Source of the DNA: Acidobacteriota bacterium
Lineage (GTDB): Bacteria > Acidobacteriota > Blastocatellia > RBC074
NCBI GenBank assembly: GCA_018268995.1
Contig: JAFDVL010000035.1
Coordinates: 1 to 34,223 of the forward strand
Length of the DNA stretch: 34,223 nucleotides
Direction: 5' to 3'
The notes below the pieces were generated by a model. It was given only the letters and a program-made list of their open reading frames with translations, did not search any database and was not told the origin of the DNA. Within the stretch, counting starts at the first letter, position 1. Each line of letters begins with the position of its first letter. The position numbers and the translations under genes were made by a program. Positions 20,462-29,679 of this stretch are shown one piece after another.

Positions 20462-22087
20462 TTAGTGCGTCACAACTCGACCCAGAGTTTTTGCCTGTTC
20501 GACCCATTGCCGGATGTCATCGGCGGTGGGAGTGTCAGGCGAAACATGCCGTTCCTCATTCGTGGCGACAACTTTGGCGTGCAAGTTGTCCGCATTCCGT
20601 TGCGCCAGTTCGGGAACGGAATCAACCCCGGCGACTTCAAGCAATTCGGCGTATTGCTCATCTACGCCGCTGATCCGACGCAAGTCGCAATGGTTGACCC
20701 AGCGTAAAATCAAGGCTTCGTCAATTCCAGACTCTGCGGCAATCTCTCTGCGTCCGACAGCAGTCTTGCCGCGTTCGAGTAAATCCGCCTGCATCTTGAT
20801 ACCTGATTTTGTGGAAAGCTTCTCGAAATAAACCGGGCCGATCCCTTGAATGCGAATCAGGTCGGGCACAATTTCAGCTTTTGCATTGCCAGTTTCCAGT
20901 TCCCTGATCCGCGCTTCCAGCGTGTGAATCTGACTGTCTTTCGCTTTGGCTTCAGCTTGAATTGCATTGAATTGTGCGCCGAGTGGTTCCAGCTCAGCCA
21001 TGCGGGATTGCAAGGCCGAAGATTCTTTTTGCTTCTCATCCAACACGGCAAAGTATTTAACTTCCCAATCCTTTGCCTGTGCGCTTAATGGCTCCAATTC
21101 GCCAACGCGTTTTTGCAGTTCCTGAATTTCCCGGTCTTTGTCGCTGGAAAGTTGTAAGGCGTTTGCTTCCCAATCTTCCGCCTGCGATTTCGCTGTCGTT
21201 TGTAGCTCACCCAGCTGTTGTTGTAACGCATCGCGTTCTGAAATCAGCGATGCGATGCGAGTTTGCTGTGATTCATTTTCAGCCTTGAGCGTGGCCGCTT
21301 CATCACCACTGCCTTTCAGCGTCGTAGCCAGTGCGGCTGCCGCTGCCAGTTTTGTTGTCAAATCGCCAATTTCAGATTGCTTGCCAGACATCGAAGCCTC
21401 GGCGGTCGTCAGCTTCCCCTGCAAATCGGCGGTCGCGTTTTCTGCCGCAGCAAGTTTATCCTTTAGCGTAGTCAACTCTGCCGACAGCGCCTTGGATGCG
21501 GTAAGGTCTGCTTCCAAACTGCCAATGCGTTTGCGGAGCAAATCATTTTCGGCCTTGAGCTTTTCGACATCGGGGCCACCGCTTTTCAGCGTTGCAGCCA
21601 GCGCCGTGGCTGCCGCTAGTTTCGTAGTTAAATCACCAAGCTCTGAATGCTTTGATTGCAATGAAGTTTCTGCGGTGGCGAGCTTCGCCTGCAAATCGGA
21701 AGAAGAAGAATCAGATAAAGCGAGCTTTCCTCTCAAACTTTCGGCATCAGCAGAAAGCTTGTCGAATTCCAACGTTTTCGCATTGAGCGAGGCTTGCAAT
21801 TCGGCGTATTTCGCTTCGTGATCAGCAATCGCGGCCAGATGGGTTTTGACGCCCGCATTGCAATCAGCAAGCTGGCCTTCAACAGCGGAAATCTGATTGC
21901 GGCTGTCAGCCCGCAGCGTTTCCAACTCCTTCTCTTTTCCGGCTAAGCGACCGCGCCAGGATTCTTCCAATTCGGCAGTTTTATTGCCCCCAAACAATGA
22001 ACGCAGCAACCAGCCAATGACTGCGCCGATGATGCCTGCGATCAATAAACAAAGTAACATTCGTAAAATCAATTCCATCCAACTCAT
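20462..22087 (-). CDS. Membrane-anchored coiled-coil protein with helix-hairpin-helix (DUF4332-like) C-terminus
   Basis: This 541-residue protein has an N-terminal membrane helix (LILRMLLCLLIAGIIGAVIG) followed by a long coiled coil (about 35-395). The coil contains two internal repeats with near-identical LTTKLAAATALAATLK and LTTKLAAAAALATTLK segments. The C-terminal 140 residues hold helix-hairpin-helix-like motifs (LIRIQGIGPVYFEKL and DLRRISGVDEQYAELLEVAG) typical of DUF4332. The architecture suggests a periplasmic or cytoplasmic spacer with a nucleic-acid- or protein-binding head; function is unknown. It begins 2 nt after the stop of the BON-OmpA gene, so the two form an operon. Confidence 0.8.
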   Translation of the reverse strand: MSWMELILRMLLCLLIAGIIGAVIGWLLRSLFGGNKTAELEESWRGRLAGKEKELETLRADSRNQISAVEGQLADCNAGVKTHLAAIADHEAKYAELQASLNAKTLEFDKLSADAESLRGKLALSDSSSSDLQAKLATAETSLQSKHSELGDLTTKLAAATALAATLKSGGPDVEKLKAENDLLRKRIGSLEADLTASKALSAELTTLKDKLAAAENATADLQGKLTTAEASMSGKQSEIGDLTTKLAAAAALATTLKGSGDEAATLKAENESQQTRIASLISERDALQQQLGELQTTAKSQAEDWEANALQLSSDKDREIQELQKRVGELEPLSAQAKDWEVKYFAVLDEKQKESSALQSRMAELEPLGAQFNAIQAEAKAKDSQIHTLEARIRELETGNAKAEIVPDLIRIQGIGPVYFEKLSTKSGIKMQADLLERGKTAVGRREIAAESGIDEALILRWVNHCDLRRISGVDEQYAELLEVAGVDSVPELAQRNADNLHAKVVATNEERHVSPDTPTADDIRQWVEQAKTLGRVVTH

Positions 22088-22089
22088 AA

Positions 22090-22977
22090 TTATTTAGCCT
22101 CCTTCAATACGGTGAATTCCGTCCGGCGATTGCGTTGCAATCCTTCTGGCGTGTCTTCTTTGGCGACGGGTTTGGTTGATCCATAGCCTTTTGCTGTCAG
22201 GCGATTGGCGGCGACGCCGTGTTCAGTCAAATACTTCACACAGGCTTCGGCACGGCGCTGGCTCAAGGTCAGATTTTGTTTGGCAGCGCCACGCGAATCC
22301 GTGTGTCCGCCCACCTCGACCGGAATGCCAGGAATCTGTCCGAAGACCGAAGTCATTTGATCCAGAACCTCTTGGCCCTTCGGCGTGATGACATCTTTGC
22401 CAACTTCAAATTCGACGATCTTGCCAGCAATCGCTTGATTGAATTGCGCCTGAAAATCTGCGGCCTGCGCTTCGGTCAGTTTGCCTTTGACGACGACCCT
22501 GTCAATCAATGAAAGCGGCGTTGCGGCCTTAGTCGCATCCGCAATCAGCTTATTTTTCATGTCGTCAGAATCAACCAACCCACGCACGGTCACAGAACCG
22601 CCATCCATCGCAAAACCACCTTCATTGCTGGCCTGTTTTGCCAGGGGCAGCATCGCCACAGCGGCGGGCAACCACGTGGTAGTTGGGAAGCCCGTGCGCT
22701 CACTGACTTTTAAGTTGTCAATAAACTGGCCATCGCCATAAAGTCGTTTGGCTTCGGCTAAGACTTTGTCTTTGGACGCCTGATCGGGCAGCGTGCCGGA
22801 CAATGTGACCTTGCCATCAAAAAGGCGCGCTTCTAAGTTGGGCGCGGCTAAATTGGCCGCAACAGGAGCGGTGCTATTGACAGAGGCAAACAATGTTGGC
22901 CCGTGAAAACTGATGCAAAGAAAACAGAGCAAGGCAAAGGCTAAGACTCCCAAGCCTATCAGCGTTTTCGTACTCAT
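22090..22977 (-). CDS. BON-domain OmpA-family peptidoglycan-binding protein
   Basis: This 295-residue protein starts at MSTKTLIGLG with AGGAGG 8 nt upstream; a reading from 23049 is rejected. It has a membrane anchor or signal (LIGLGVLAFALLCFLCISF) and two BON-like modules (about 50-95: VTLSGTLPDQASKDKVLAEA; about 125-170). The OmpA C-terminal domain has GHTDSRGAAKQNLTLSQRRA and RNRRTEF, which bind meso-diaminopimelate in peptidoglycan. The BON plus OmpA arrangement resembles mycobacterial ArfA. It likely ties the envelope to the cell wall and is co-transcribed with the coiled-coil protein downstream. Confidence 0.87.
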   Translation of the reverse strand: MSTKTLIGLGVLAFALLCFLCISFHGPTLFASVNSTAPVAANLAAPNLEARLFDGKVTLSGTLPDQASKDKVLAEAKRLYGDGQFIDNLKVSERTGFPTTTWLPAAVAMLPLAKQASNEGGFAMDGGSVTVRGLVDSDDMKNKLIADATKAATPLSLIDRVVVKGKLTEAQAADFQAQFNQAIAGKIVEFEVGKDVITPKGQEVLDQMTSVFGQIPGIPVEVGGHTDSRGAAKQNLTLSQRRAEACVKYLTEHGVAANRLTAKGYGSTKPVAKEDTPEGLQRNRRTEFTVLKEAK

Positions 22978-23304
22978 CCCATTTCCTCCTAACGCTTGAT
23001 TAAGTGAGAGAAAGCTCTCTCGGTTTCGTTTCCCACTCCTCTTTGGCACAAGGCTATCCTTGTAACCTCAGAGCCCTATTTACTACTTCAATAATGAAGC
23101 CGTGTTATCAACTTCTGGTTGCCATTACGCAGATCGCAACTCAGGAAACCGCACATCGAGGAGGTAAAAACCGCTTACCGGATTATTAAATTTTGGAATT
23201 AGATGCGGGCAGGCTACATCGTTCTGGGAGAGCTGTCAATTTAACACTTGTCTTGAATCAGTTATCAGTTGGGTTTTGGTCGTGGGTCTTTGTTTCGCGC
23301 TCGC
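22978..23304 (-). other. Intergenic region between the amino-acid transporter and the OmpA operon
   Basis: These 327 nt hold the Shine-Dalgarno of the OmpA gene (AGGAGG at 22985-22990) and presumably its promoter. CTTCAATAATGAAG (23087-23100) is a small palindrome. I see no well-spaced -35/-10 pair, no terminator for the transporter and no gene. Confidence 0.35.
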
Positions 23305-24966
23305 TTATTCTTGCCGTTTGTCGCTGCTTTTCAGCCCCAGCCATCTTCTCTTTGCTGATGCCGGGACGCGTTGATCGAAGGCCATTCGCTTTTCGGCAAA
23401 GCGCGCCAGCTTGACGAAAGGCAAGCCGAGCAGGAAGTAAATTGCTGCCGTCAGAATTCCGACACCGATGTAATCGTAATACGCCGTGGCAAGCTGGCCG
23501 TAGACTTTCGTCAATTCGACCATCGTGATCACCGACACAATCGAGGAATCCTTAAAAAGCGCGATGAAGTCATTCGTCACAGGGGGAATCACCAACCGCA
23601 AGGCTTGCGGAACGATCACGTGTCGCAGCGATTGCGCCCGCGTCAAACCGAGTGAGAGGGCCGCTTCCATTTGGCCACGCGGAATGGATTGAATGCCTGC
23701 GCGATAATTTTCGGCTTCGTACGCGGCGTAATTCAATCCCAGGCCAACAACAGCAGCGACCAATGGCGTCAGCTTGATACCGACGGATGGCAAGCCATAA
23801 AAAATCAAATACAACTGAATCAGCAACGGCGTTCCACGAACGACTTCAATGTAGCTGCGCGAAAGCCATACCAATGGACGCGGGCCGTACAGGTTCATTA
23901 ACGCCAGCACCAATCCCACCGCCATTGCCACGATCATTCCCAAAATGGAAATCAGCAAAGTCATCGGCGCGCCCTGCAATAACAAAAACGGGAGGTAGCT
24001 CCAATACCGTTTCAATCGTTCGCCCCACGTTGGCTTGTTTGTGATGACTTTTGTGAAGTCCTCGTAGGCTTTGGTGGAGTTGGCGGACGAAGCCGAGGTG
24101 GCAGGCTGCGGCGTTCCGGTTAGCTCAATAAAAAGCTTTTCGGTTTCTTTATTCCAGATATTCCACTTTTCATAAATTCCGCGCAATTCGCCTGATTTGA
24201 TGATGGTTCGCAATGCCTCATTGAGTTGAGCAAGCAATTCCTGATCCTGTTTGCGCACACCAATGCCGTACAAGACCGGCTCAAACGGCTCGCCCGCGAA
24301 TTGCAGTTTTGGATTCGGTTTGACGTAATAAACGGCGACGGGCAATTCCATCAAAGCCGCATCCAGACGCCCGTAAATCAAATCATCCAGACAACTGACC
24401 TGACTGTCGTACGTGCGAACTTCAATGCCTCCTGCTTTTTCAAGCAGCGTGTGCGCCAGAGAAAATTTCAACGCTCCGGCGACTTTGCCTTTCAAATCCC
24501 CAAGCGAATTGATGCCCGTTGTACCTGCACGTACGGCGAGTTGCTCGACAGTCGCGTAGTACGGAAGCGTAAAGTTAATGACCCGCTTACGGTTGTCCGT
24601 AATCTCCAGCCCGTTCATCGCCATGTGGTAATTGCCACGCTGTAGCGCCGGAATCAGGCCATCCCACTGGTTCTGCACAAACACCGGGCGGCGTTTTAGC
24701 TCACGCCCCAGGGCGTTCGCCAAATCCACTTCAAAGCCGATGAGTTCACGCGGATTGTCAGGCTTGGAAAAAACAAAGGGCGCGCCACCTTCTGAATCTG
24801 CGCCCCAGCGGAGATCGTTCTGCGCGGCGACAGAGCGATGGAGCGACAGCGAGACAGCGAAAAGAAGCGACAGCGCAATAAAGCGACGCCAAGAGCAACC
24901 GGAGGCAAATCCCTGTTCGCTCTTTCCCTCTTTCTCGCTTTCGCTCTTTCTGCTTTGTGGTTCCAT
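23305..24966 (-). CDS. Fused substrate-binding protein / permease of a polar amino-acid ABC transporter
   Basis: This 553-residue protein combines a signal segment (about 27-49), a GlnH-type periplasmic binding domain (about 52-285; FVFSKPDNPRELIGFEVDLA, MNGLEITDNRKRVINFTLPY, LIYGRLDAALMELP) and a GlnP/HisM-type permease (about 330-540). The permease has transmembrane helices and the EAA loop ALSLGLTRAQSLRHVIVPQA. It imports polar amino acids, probably glutamine/glutamate-like. Its ATG overlaps the stop of the ATPase gene upstream (TAATG), showing translational coupling. SBP-permease fusions of this type are known from several phyla. Confidence 0.92.
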   Translation of the reverse strand: MEPQSRKSESEKEGKSEQGFASGCSWRRFIALSLLFAVSLSLHRSVAAQNDLRWGADSEGGAPFVFSKPDNPRELIGFEVDLANALGRELKRRPVFVQNQWDGLIPALQRGNYHMAMNGLEITDNRKRVINFTLPYYATVEQLAVRAGTTGINSLGDLKGKVAGALKFSLAHTLLEKAGGIEVRTYDSQVSCLDDLIYGRLDAALMELPVAVYYVKPNPKLQFAGEPFEPVLYGIGVRKQDQELLAQLNEALRTIIKSGELRGIYEKWNIWNKETEKLFIELTGTPQPATSASSANSTKAYEDFTKVITNKPTWGERLKRYWSYLPFLLLQGAPMTLLISILGMIVAMAVGLVLALMNLYGPRPLVWLSRSYIEVVRGTPLLIQLYLIFYGLPSVGIKLTPLVAAVVGLGLNYAAYEAENYRAGIQSIPRGQMEAALSLGLTRAQSLRHVIVPQALRLVIPPVTNDFIALFKDSSIVSVITMVELTKVYGQLATAYYDYIGVGILTAAIYFLLGLPFVKLARFAEKRMAFDQRVPASAKRRWLGLKSSDKRQE

Positions 24967-25721
24967 TAGAGAAAGTCTTTCAGAAATTGACGCGTGCGTT
25001 CGTCACGTGGTGTCGTGAACAGTTCTTCAGGAGGAGCGGATTCGACCAATTCGCCGTGATGCAAAAAGACAATGCGATCCGCAACTTCACGGGCAAAGCG
25101 CATTTCGTGCGTCACTACAATCTGCGTCATGCCTTCCTCATCCAGTTGTCGCATGATGTTCAGCACTTCGCCCACTAAGCCAGGATCAAGAGCCGAAGTG
25201 GGTTCATCGTATAGCATCACTTTGGGCGACATCGTTAAGGCGCGGGCAATGGCGGCGCGCTGTTGCTGTCCGCCGGAAAGCTGTGCGGGGTAATAATCAA
25301 CGCGATTGCCGAGGCCAACTTTGTCCAGCAAGCTTCTGGCTCTTTCTTCGGCAGCAGCGCGACTCATTTTTCTGACTACCATTGGGGCTTTGATCGCGTT
25401 TTCGAGGACGGTCAGATGTGGGAAGAGATTGAAGCTTTGAAACACCATCCCGACTTCTTCGCGCAAAGCCCGCAGCTTTTGCTGAAAATCGCGGGGTTGT
25501 GCGCCGTTGTGTCGCTCCAGTTTGACATCGCCAATTTGCACACTGCCGCTGTCGAGCAGTTCCAACCCGTTCAGGCAACGCAGCAATGTGGATTTGCCGC
25601 ATCCAGAAGGCCCGATCAAACAGATCAATTCGGCTTCCTCAACTGTGAAGTTGATTTGATTGAGCGCCGTATGCGAGGAAAAACTTTTACTCAAATCAGT
25701 GACAGAAATGATTGTGGACAT
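24966..25721 (-). CDS. glnQ: Amino-acid ABC transporter ATP-binding protein
   Basis: This 251-residue protein is a full-length GlnQ-type ATPase. It shows Walker A G37-PSGCGKST (to T45), Q-loop Q95, ABC signature LSGGQ (148-152), Walker B VMLYDEPTSALD with D172/E173, and H-loop H205 (VVTHEM). It energises the fused binding/permease protein encoded immediately downstream with an overlapping stop/start. The GlnQ assignment follows the family (polar amino acids); the precise substrate is not determined. Confidence 0.93.
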   Translation of the reverse strand: MSTIISVTDLSKSFSSHTALNQINFTVEEAELICLIGPSGCGKSTLLRCLNGLELLDSGSVQIGDVKLERHNGAQPRDFQQKLRALREEVGMVFQSFNLFPHLTVLENAIKAPMVVRKMSRAAAEERARSLLDKVGLGNRVDYYPAQLSGGQQQRAAIARALTMSPKVMLYDEPTSALDPGLVGEVLNIMRQLDEEGMTQIVVTHEMRFAREVADRIVFLHHGELVESAPPEELFTTPRDERTRQFLKDFL

Positions 25722-25734
25722 CTTTGAATCCGAT

Positions 25735-25761
25735 GTACGACAGGCGGGCCGCCTGTCGTAC
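25735..25761. repeat. REP-like palindrome
   Basis: GTACGACAGGC and GCCTGTCGTAC pair around GGGCC, a near-perfect 27-nt palindrome between glnQ and the AAA+ gene. It shares GTACGACAGGC with the repeat at 10424-10494. Confidence 0.85.
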
Positions 25762-25762
25762 T

Positions 25763-27466
25763 TTACCGAACCATCAGCCGTAATTCGTCTATTCGTTGTG
25801 AAAGGTCGGCGCTGGATATTTGCCGAAATCGTTCGGGCAACATGGAACGCGTCGTAGCTTCGCGGGCAGCAACCAATTCCTGATATTCAACGGCAACTTC
25901 ATCACGCGCAGGAGTAAACTCAGTGGCAACCTCTTTCAGATCGTCATTGGTCACTTCGGTGCGGCCTGCCTGACGCGCGACACGGCGAGTACGGATAATG
26001 ATGGATTCGATGTCAGCGCCGGATAAATGCAGCAGATTTTTGGTAATCGGCGTCCAATCGTCAATCGTGTTCCTGATCTTATTTTTGCGCGCCATTGCCG
26101 TCGCAATTTCCAGCCGATCTTCTTCGGTTTCAGGATAAAACAGCGAGATATGCTCTTCGGCACGTCCCTGTCGCTTCAAGTCAATCGGCAATAAATCCGG
26201 GCGCGAAGTCATCAGAATCCACAGAATGCGCCCGCGATTTTCGGTGTTGCTCATCGCGGCGGCGATCTTGGAAAACACGCGCTGATCCACGCCGGAATCG
26301 CCGCCCGAATCCCGATTGCCAAGTGCGGCATCGGCTTCGTCAATCAAAACTACGATAGGCGAAAGCGCTTGCAGAAGGTTGAGGATTTTTTCGAGATTCG
26401 CCTCAGTCGAACCGACCCATTTGTCGCGGAAGTTTTTGAACTCGACGACGTTCAGGCCGCAATCTTTGGCAAAGCATTCGGCCAGAAATGTTTTGCCCGT
26501 GCCAACAGGGCCGGAAAACAAAATCCCCATCGGCGCTTCTTCGCGATTTCCTTGCTTGATAACTTCGGCAATATCTTTCAAATAATCTTTCGCCGCTTTC
26601 AATCCGCCAACGGTATCAAGACCGAATTTCGGATCAGTGAACTCAATTAACCCAGCGCACTCGGCTTCGATAATTTCTTTTTTCTTGGCCCGCACATCAT
26701 TAAAAGTGAGGCCATCATCCGAGATGACCGCCGCACGCAACAAACCGCGCAGGTGAATAAAATTCAAGCCTGAAGTCATCGCGGCCAATTGATTGACGTG
26801 CATTTCCATGCGCATTGGATAGGCTTTGATATTTTCACTCAGATATTCCAACCGTTCGGCCTCATCCGGGTACGGAATTTTGATATTTACCAGCCGTGAA
26901 TTCTCGCGGATGCGTTGATGCACATCCGAAACGGATTCGGCGATCAGAATGACCAGATTATCTGTTTCGAGCAGGCGCGGATGCGTCATCCAGCGTTGCA
27001 ATGCAACCAGCGTGTTACGCTCATCGCCCGATAAATAAGTCATTTCACCCGCAGGCAGGATCGTTTCGACAAAGTTGATAATGACTGCCACTTTGTCGGC
27101 ATAAAACAAAAAGCGTTCGATCAAAGGCAGGGCTTTGGCGGGGTCGCGCGGCAATTGCGAGGCGGCACTGACATTCATTAAAGGATCGGCGACGCGTTGA
27201 TGCGCAACGAATTGCCGCAAGGTTTCGTCGGAATCAAAGGTCAGCCCTTCGCTGCGGTTGTAAGCAACGATTCCTTTGTTGCCAAGCAATTCTTTCTGCA
27301 AAAAGGTAAGCAAAGAAACGTAGCCGGAACGCGCGCGAATCAGGTCGTAAACGTTGTGATGCAAAAGAAAATGGCTCGCTTCGCCTGCGCGGTATTTCAG
27401 CGCGAGTTCTTCGGCCCAACGCGGCAGCTTGCCCGCAGTGCTTAATGAATGTTGTCCGTTTGGCAT
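25763..27466 (-). CDS. AAA+ ATPase
   Basis: This protein of about 567 residues (start at MPNGQHSLS; a TTG 8 codons earlier is possible) has a degenerate N-terminal AAA-like region (about 1-250) and a complete AAA+ module (about 280-460). Walker A is MGILFSGPVGTGKTFLAE, Walker B is VVLIDEADAALG, and a sensor-1 region reads WILMTSRPDLLP. An SxxDIExI-like motif (LSGADIESIIIRT) lies in the C-terminal lid. It resembles SpoVK/FtsH-type remodelling ATPases without a protease domain. It lies downstream of the PspA, membrane coiled-coil and TonB-C genes on the same strand, but a terminator hairpin intervenes, so it may have its own promoter. Confidence 0.85.
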   Translation of the reverse strand: MPNGQHSLSTAGKLPRWAEELALKYRAGEASHFLLHHNVYDLIRARSGYVSLLTFLQKELLGNKGIVAYNRSEGLTFDSDETLRQFVAHQRVADPLMNVSAASQLPRDPAKALPLIERFLFYADKVAVIINFVETILPAGEMTYLSGDERNTLVALQRWMTHPRLLETDNLVILIAESVSDVHQRIRENSRLVNIKIPYPDEAERLEYLSENIKAYPMRMEMHVNQLAAMTSGLNFIHLRGLLRAAVISDDGLTFNDVRAKKKEIIEAECAGLIEFTDPKFGLDTVGGLKAAKDYLKDIAEVIKQGNREEAPMGILFSGPVGTGKTFLAECFAKDCGLNVVEFKNFRDKWVGSTEANLEKILNLLQALSPIVVLIDEADAALGNRDSGGDSGVDQRVFSKIAAAMSNTENRGRILWILMTSRPDLLPIDLKRQGRAEEHISLFYPETEEDRLEIATAMARKNKIRNTIDDWTPITKNLLHLSGADIESIIIRTRRVARQAGRTEVTNDDLKEVATEFTPARDEVAVEYQELVAAREATTRSMLPERFRQISSADLSQRIDELRLMVR

Positions 27467-27480
27467 GGGTGGTTCATTCT

Positions 27481-27532
27481 CCAAAAACAAAAAGAGGCAC
27501 GAAGAAGACTTTTGCCAAACTTCGTGCCTCTT
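27481..27532 (-). terminator. Intrinsic terminator after the TonB-C gene
   Basis: On the minus strand AAGAGGCACGAAG and CTTCGTGCCTCTT pair perfectly (arms 27520-27532 and 27492-27504) and are followed by TTTTTGTTTTTGG. It lies 22 nt after the stop of the 27554 gene and just before the AAA+ start. Confidence 0.85.
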
Positions 27533-27553
27533 CGCATCTCTGAGGGTGAATTG

Positions 27554-28621
27554 TCATTTGTTGCGCCGCTTCACAGGCGGTTTCGTCGCAGTCGTTTTCT
27601 TCTCTGCTGGCTTCGCTTGTCCCTGTGACTTTTCCGTTGCTGGTGTTTTGTCTGTGGGCGCGGCCTTTTCCGGCGCTTTGGGCGGCGGAGGTGGCGCGAT
27701 GGCGAAGGTTAATAATGCACTGGCAGGTGAATTTATGCCAGCGAGTTCCGTCGTTGGGAATTCCCATTGTCTGGCAGCGGCTAACGCTTGCAGATTGCCT
27801 TCCGGCAGAGAGGATTCCCAAATATTCGCATTGGCAACTTTGCCATCCGCACCAATCTCAACCCGCACTTGTACTTTGCCAAAGAATTTATTGTTCTTTA
27901 CCTCATCTGACCAAACTGGCTCCACTTTTTTGGAGGCTTTACTTTGTAATTCGGCAGATTTGGTCGCATCGAAAGACCACGCCGAAGGCTTGTCCGCATC
28001 AACTGTCAGTGACAGCACCAGATAATGGTCATATTGTTCCAGAATCGGGGCAAAGCTGCGGTCACGAAAATATACGGTGTAAACATCATGCTTCAGCCGC
28101 AAACCATCTGTCGTGAAGAAATAGCTCATCCCCGGCGCAATTTCAAACCCATTATTTGCCATTGACATGGGAACCGGATGTGCCGCCTTTGGGCCACCAT
28201 AAAAATTAGCATCTATGATGGCTGTTGTGTTGATTGAGTCATCATCTCGCAACCCTTGCGCAATCAAGAATTGAAATTCCAGATGTGGCCGCATGGGATC
28301 GCCAACCATTAAAATGCCGGGCTTGGGAATCATGAAAAGCCGTAACTGCTGCGTCCGAAGTAAGGCGACACCTGAGGCAGCAGGATAGGCTTTCTGCATA
28401 TTGCTGAGCCATTTCTCGTCATCCGTCTGAGCCGCCGTTCGCAATCGAAAAAGCTGATTAGTCAGTGGTTCCTGGTTCCGTTGCGTACGCACGACAAAAA
28501 GTCGTGCCGTCACATAGGTCGGCTTTAAATCCTCTTCCTGTGCCCAAGCCGGAGCGGCAGCAAAAAGGAATGCCAGGACGAAGAAAAATAAAATGCGGTG
28601 AGAAGTTTGGTAAGAAAACAA
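27554..28621 (-). CDS. Secreted protein with TonB C-terminal-like domain
   Basis: This protein of about 355 residues has a signal peptide (HRILFFFVLAFLFAAAPAWAQ). A long middle region of unknown fold follows, then a TonB-C-like domain (about 245-300; KVQVRVEIGADGKVANANIW and LAAARQWEFP). The tail is rich in Pro, Lys and Thr and ends RRNK. The TTG start is chosen because GGAGG lies 9 nt upstream; an ATG 13 codons earlier is the alternative. TonB-C domains are used both in energy transducers and in stand-alone periplasmic proteins. Here there is no N-terminal membrane anchor beyond the signal, so classical energy transduction is unlikely. Confidence 0.75.
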   Translation of the reverse strand: MFSYQTSHRILFFFVLAFLFAAAPAWAQEEDLKPTYVTARLFVVRTQRNQEPLTNQLFRLRTAAQTDDEKWLSNMQKAYPAASGVALLRTQQLRLFMIPKPGILMVGDPMRPHLEFQFLIAQGLRDDDSINTTAIIDANFYGGPKAAHPVPMSMANNGFEIAPGMSYFFTTDGLRLKHDVYTVYFRDRSFAPILEQYDHYLVLSLTVDADKPSAWSFDATKSAELQSKASKKVEPVWSDEVKNNKFFGKVQVRVEIGADGKVANANIWESSLPEGNLQALAAARQWEFPTTELAGINSPASALLTFAIAPPPPPKAPEKAAPTDKTPATEKSQGQAKPAEKKTTATKPPVKRRNK

Positions 28622-28716
28622 GTTGGAATACCTCCGTGCGTGAGTAGTTTGGTAGCTCATAATGAACCGCTGGAATTTGCAAGACGTGCGGAGTCGGGAT
28701 CACTGACTGCAAATTG

Positions 28717-29565
28717 TTATCGCCGTTCGGCTGCCAATGTGGGGCGCGAGGTAGCAGTCGAAGAAGAGGAGGCGCTCGTGAATGAATCGAGCTGACTCAT
28801 AATCGGCGCTGTATGTTGCAACATTTCGCGTGTGGATTCAATCGAAGAAATCAAAGTATCGAAATCAAGCGACGACATATACTCAGGTCCGGGCATCGTC
28901 ACCACCTGATCATTCACCAATCCGAAGAAGTTTTCAATCATCTGCAACTGTGCTTCGACCCGTTTTACGCTTCGCTCAATGTCATTAAAGGTATCCAACC
29001 GTCGCCGCAAAATCTGGACGTTCTTTTCGTGTAACGGGCGGGTGGCATCATCAGCATTCGCACAAGTACGTTCGGCCTGACGAAGCTGGTTTTCGACTGC
29101 CTGCGGATTGATGGAACGCAAATGCATCTTGCGGCGACGATATTCGTCCAGTAAATCAACAAATGCTTCCCAGGCAGTTTCAAGTTCACGCATCTGCGGT
29201 GGGTCATCTTTTAATCGGGCGAACTTTTTGAAGTTACTGCCGATTTGAGTTTTCATCCAACTCAGATACTCAACCGCTTCGCGCTCGCGGGGGTCAAAAG
29301 TCTTGATTAATTCCTGGCGTTGGCGATTGCATGCCTGCTGTAAGGCATGGCGCGCTCGCTGATCCACAATACGCCGATAAAAAATCGAGGCGGGAACTAT
29401 CGCCAAATAAGCGGATTCAGAAACAATCGCACCAACTGCAACCACGGCGGCATCCATTGCGCCAAATAATGACGCGTACGCCGTGCCAGCGACAGCCAAA
29501 AGCAGGCCGCCAACATTCAGCGGTTCTTTTAGCGCGGATTGGAGATATGAGATTTTGCGCTCCAT
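28717..29565 (-). CDS. Membrane protein with long helical/coiled region, PspA-linked
   Basis: This protein of about 282 residues starts at MERKISYLQSAL; a TTG 16 codons upstream is possible and neither has a strong Shine-Dalgarno. Two hydrophobic segments (LNVGGLLLAVAGTAYASLFG and VVAVGAIVSESAYLAIVPAS) are followed by a long charged helical region (about 70-255) with coiled-coil potential, and a Ser-rich tail. I do not recognise a named family. It begins 114 nt after pspA on the same strand, suggesting a membrane partner for the PspA homologue; this is inference from context. Confidence 0.65.
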   Translation of the reverse strand: MERKISYLQSALKEPLNVGGLLLAVAGTAYASLFGAMDAAVVAVGAIVSESAYLAIVPASIFYRRIVDQRARHALQQACNRQRQELIKTFDPREREAVEYLSWMKTQIGSNFKKFARLKDDPPQMRELETAWEAFVDLLDEYRRRKMHLRSINPQAVENQLRQAERTCANADDATRPLHEKNVQILRRRLDTFNDIERSVKRVEAQLQMIENFFGLVNDQVVTMPGPEYMSSLDFDTLISSIESTREMLQHTAPIMSQLDSFTSASSSSTATSRPTLAAERR

Positions 29566-29679
29566 AACTTCTGGCGGAATTGTGATACGCAATTCCGCCG
29601 CGCAAAGATTCAAGTATTTAGCGAAGCCATAGCTTTTAGCCAGTGGCCAGAAAAAGAGTGTGCTAAAAAAGAATCACGG

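Noticed and set aside
21138..21821. Plus-strand ORF of 227 codons
   Set aside because: Antisense shadow of the coiled-coil gene; its Ser/Ala-rich composition reflects the codon pattern of the opposite strand.
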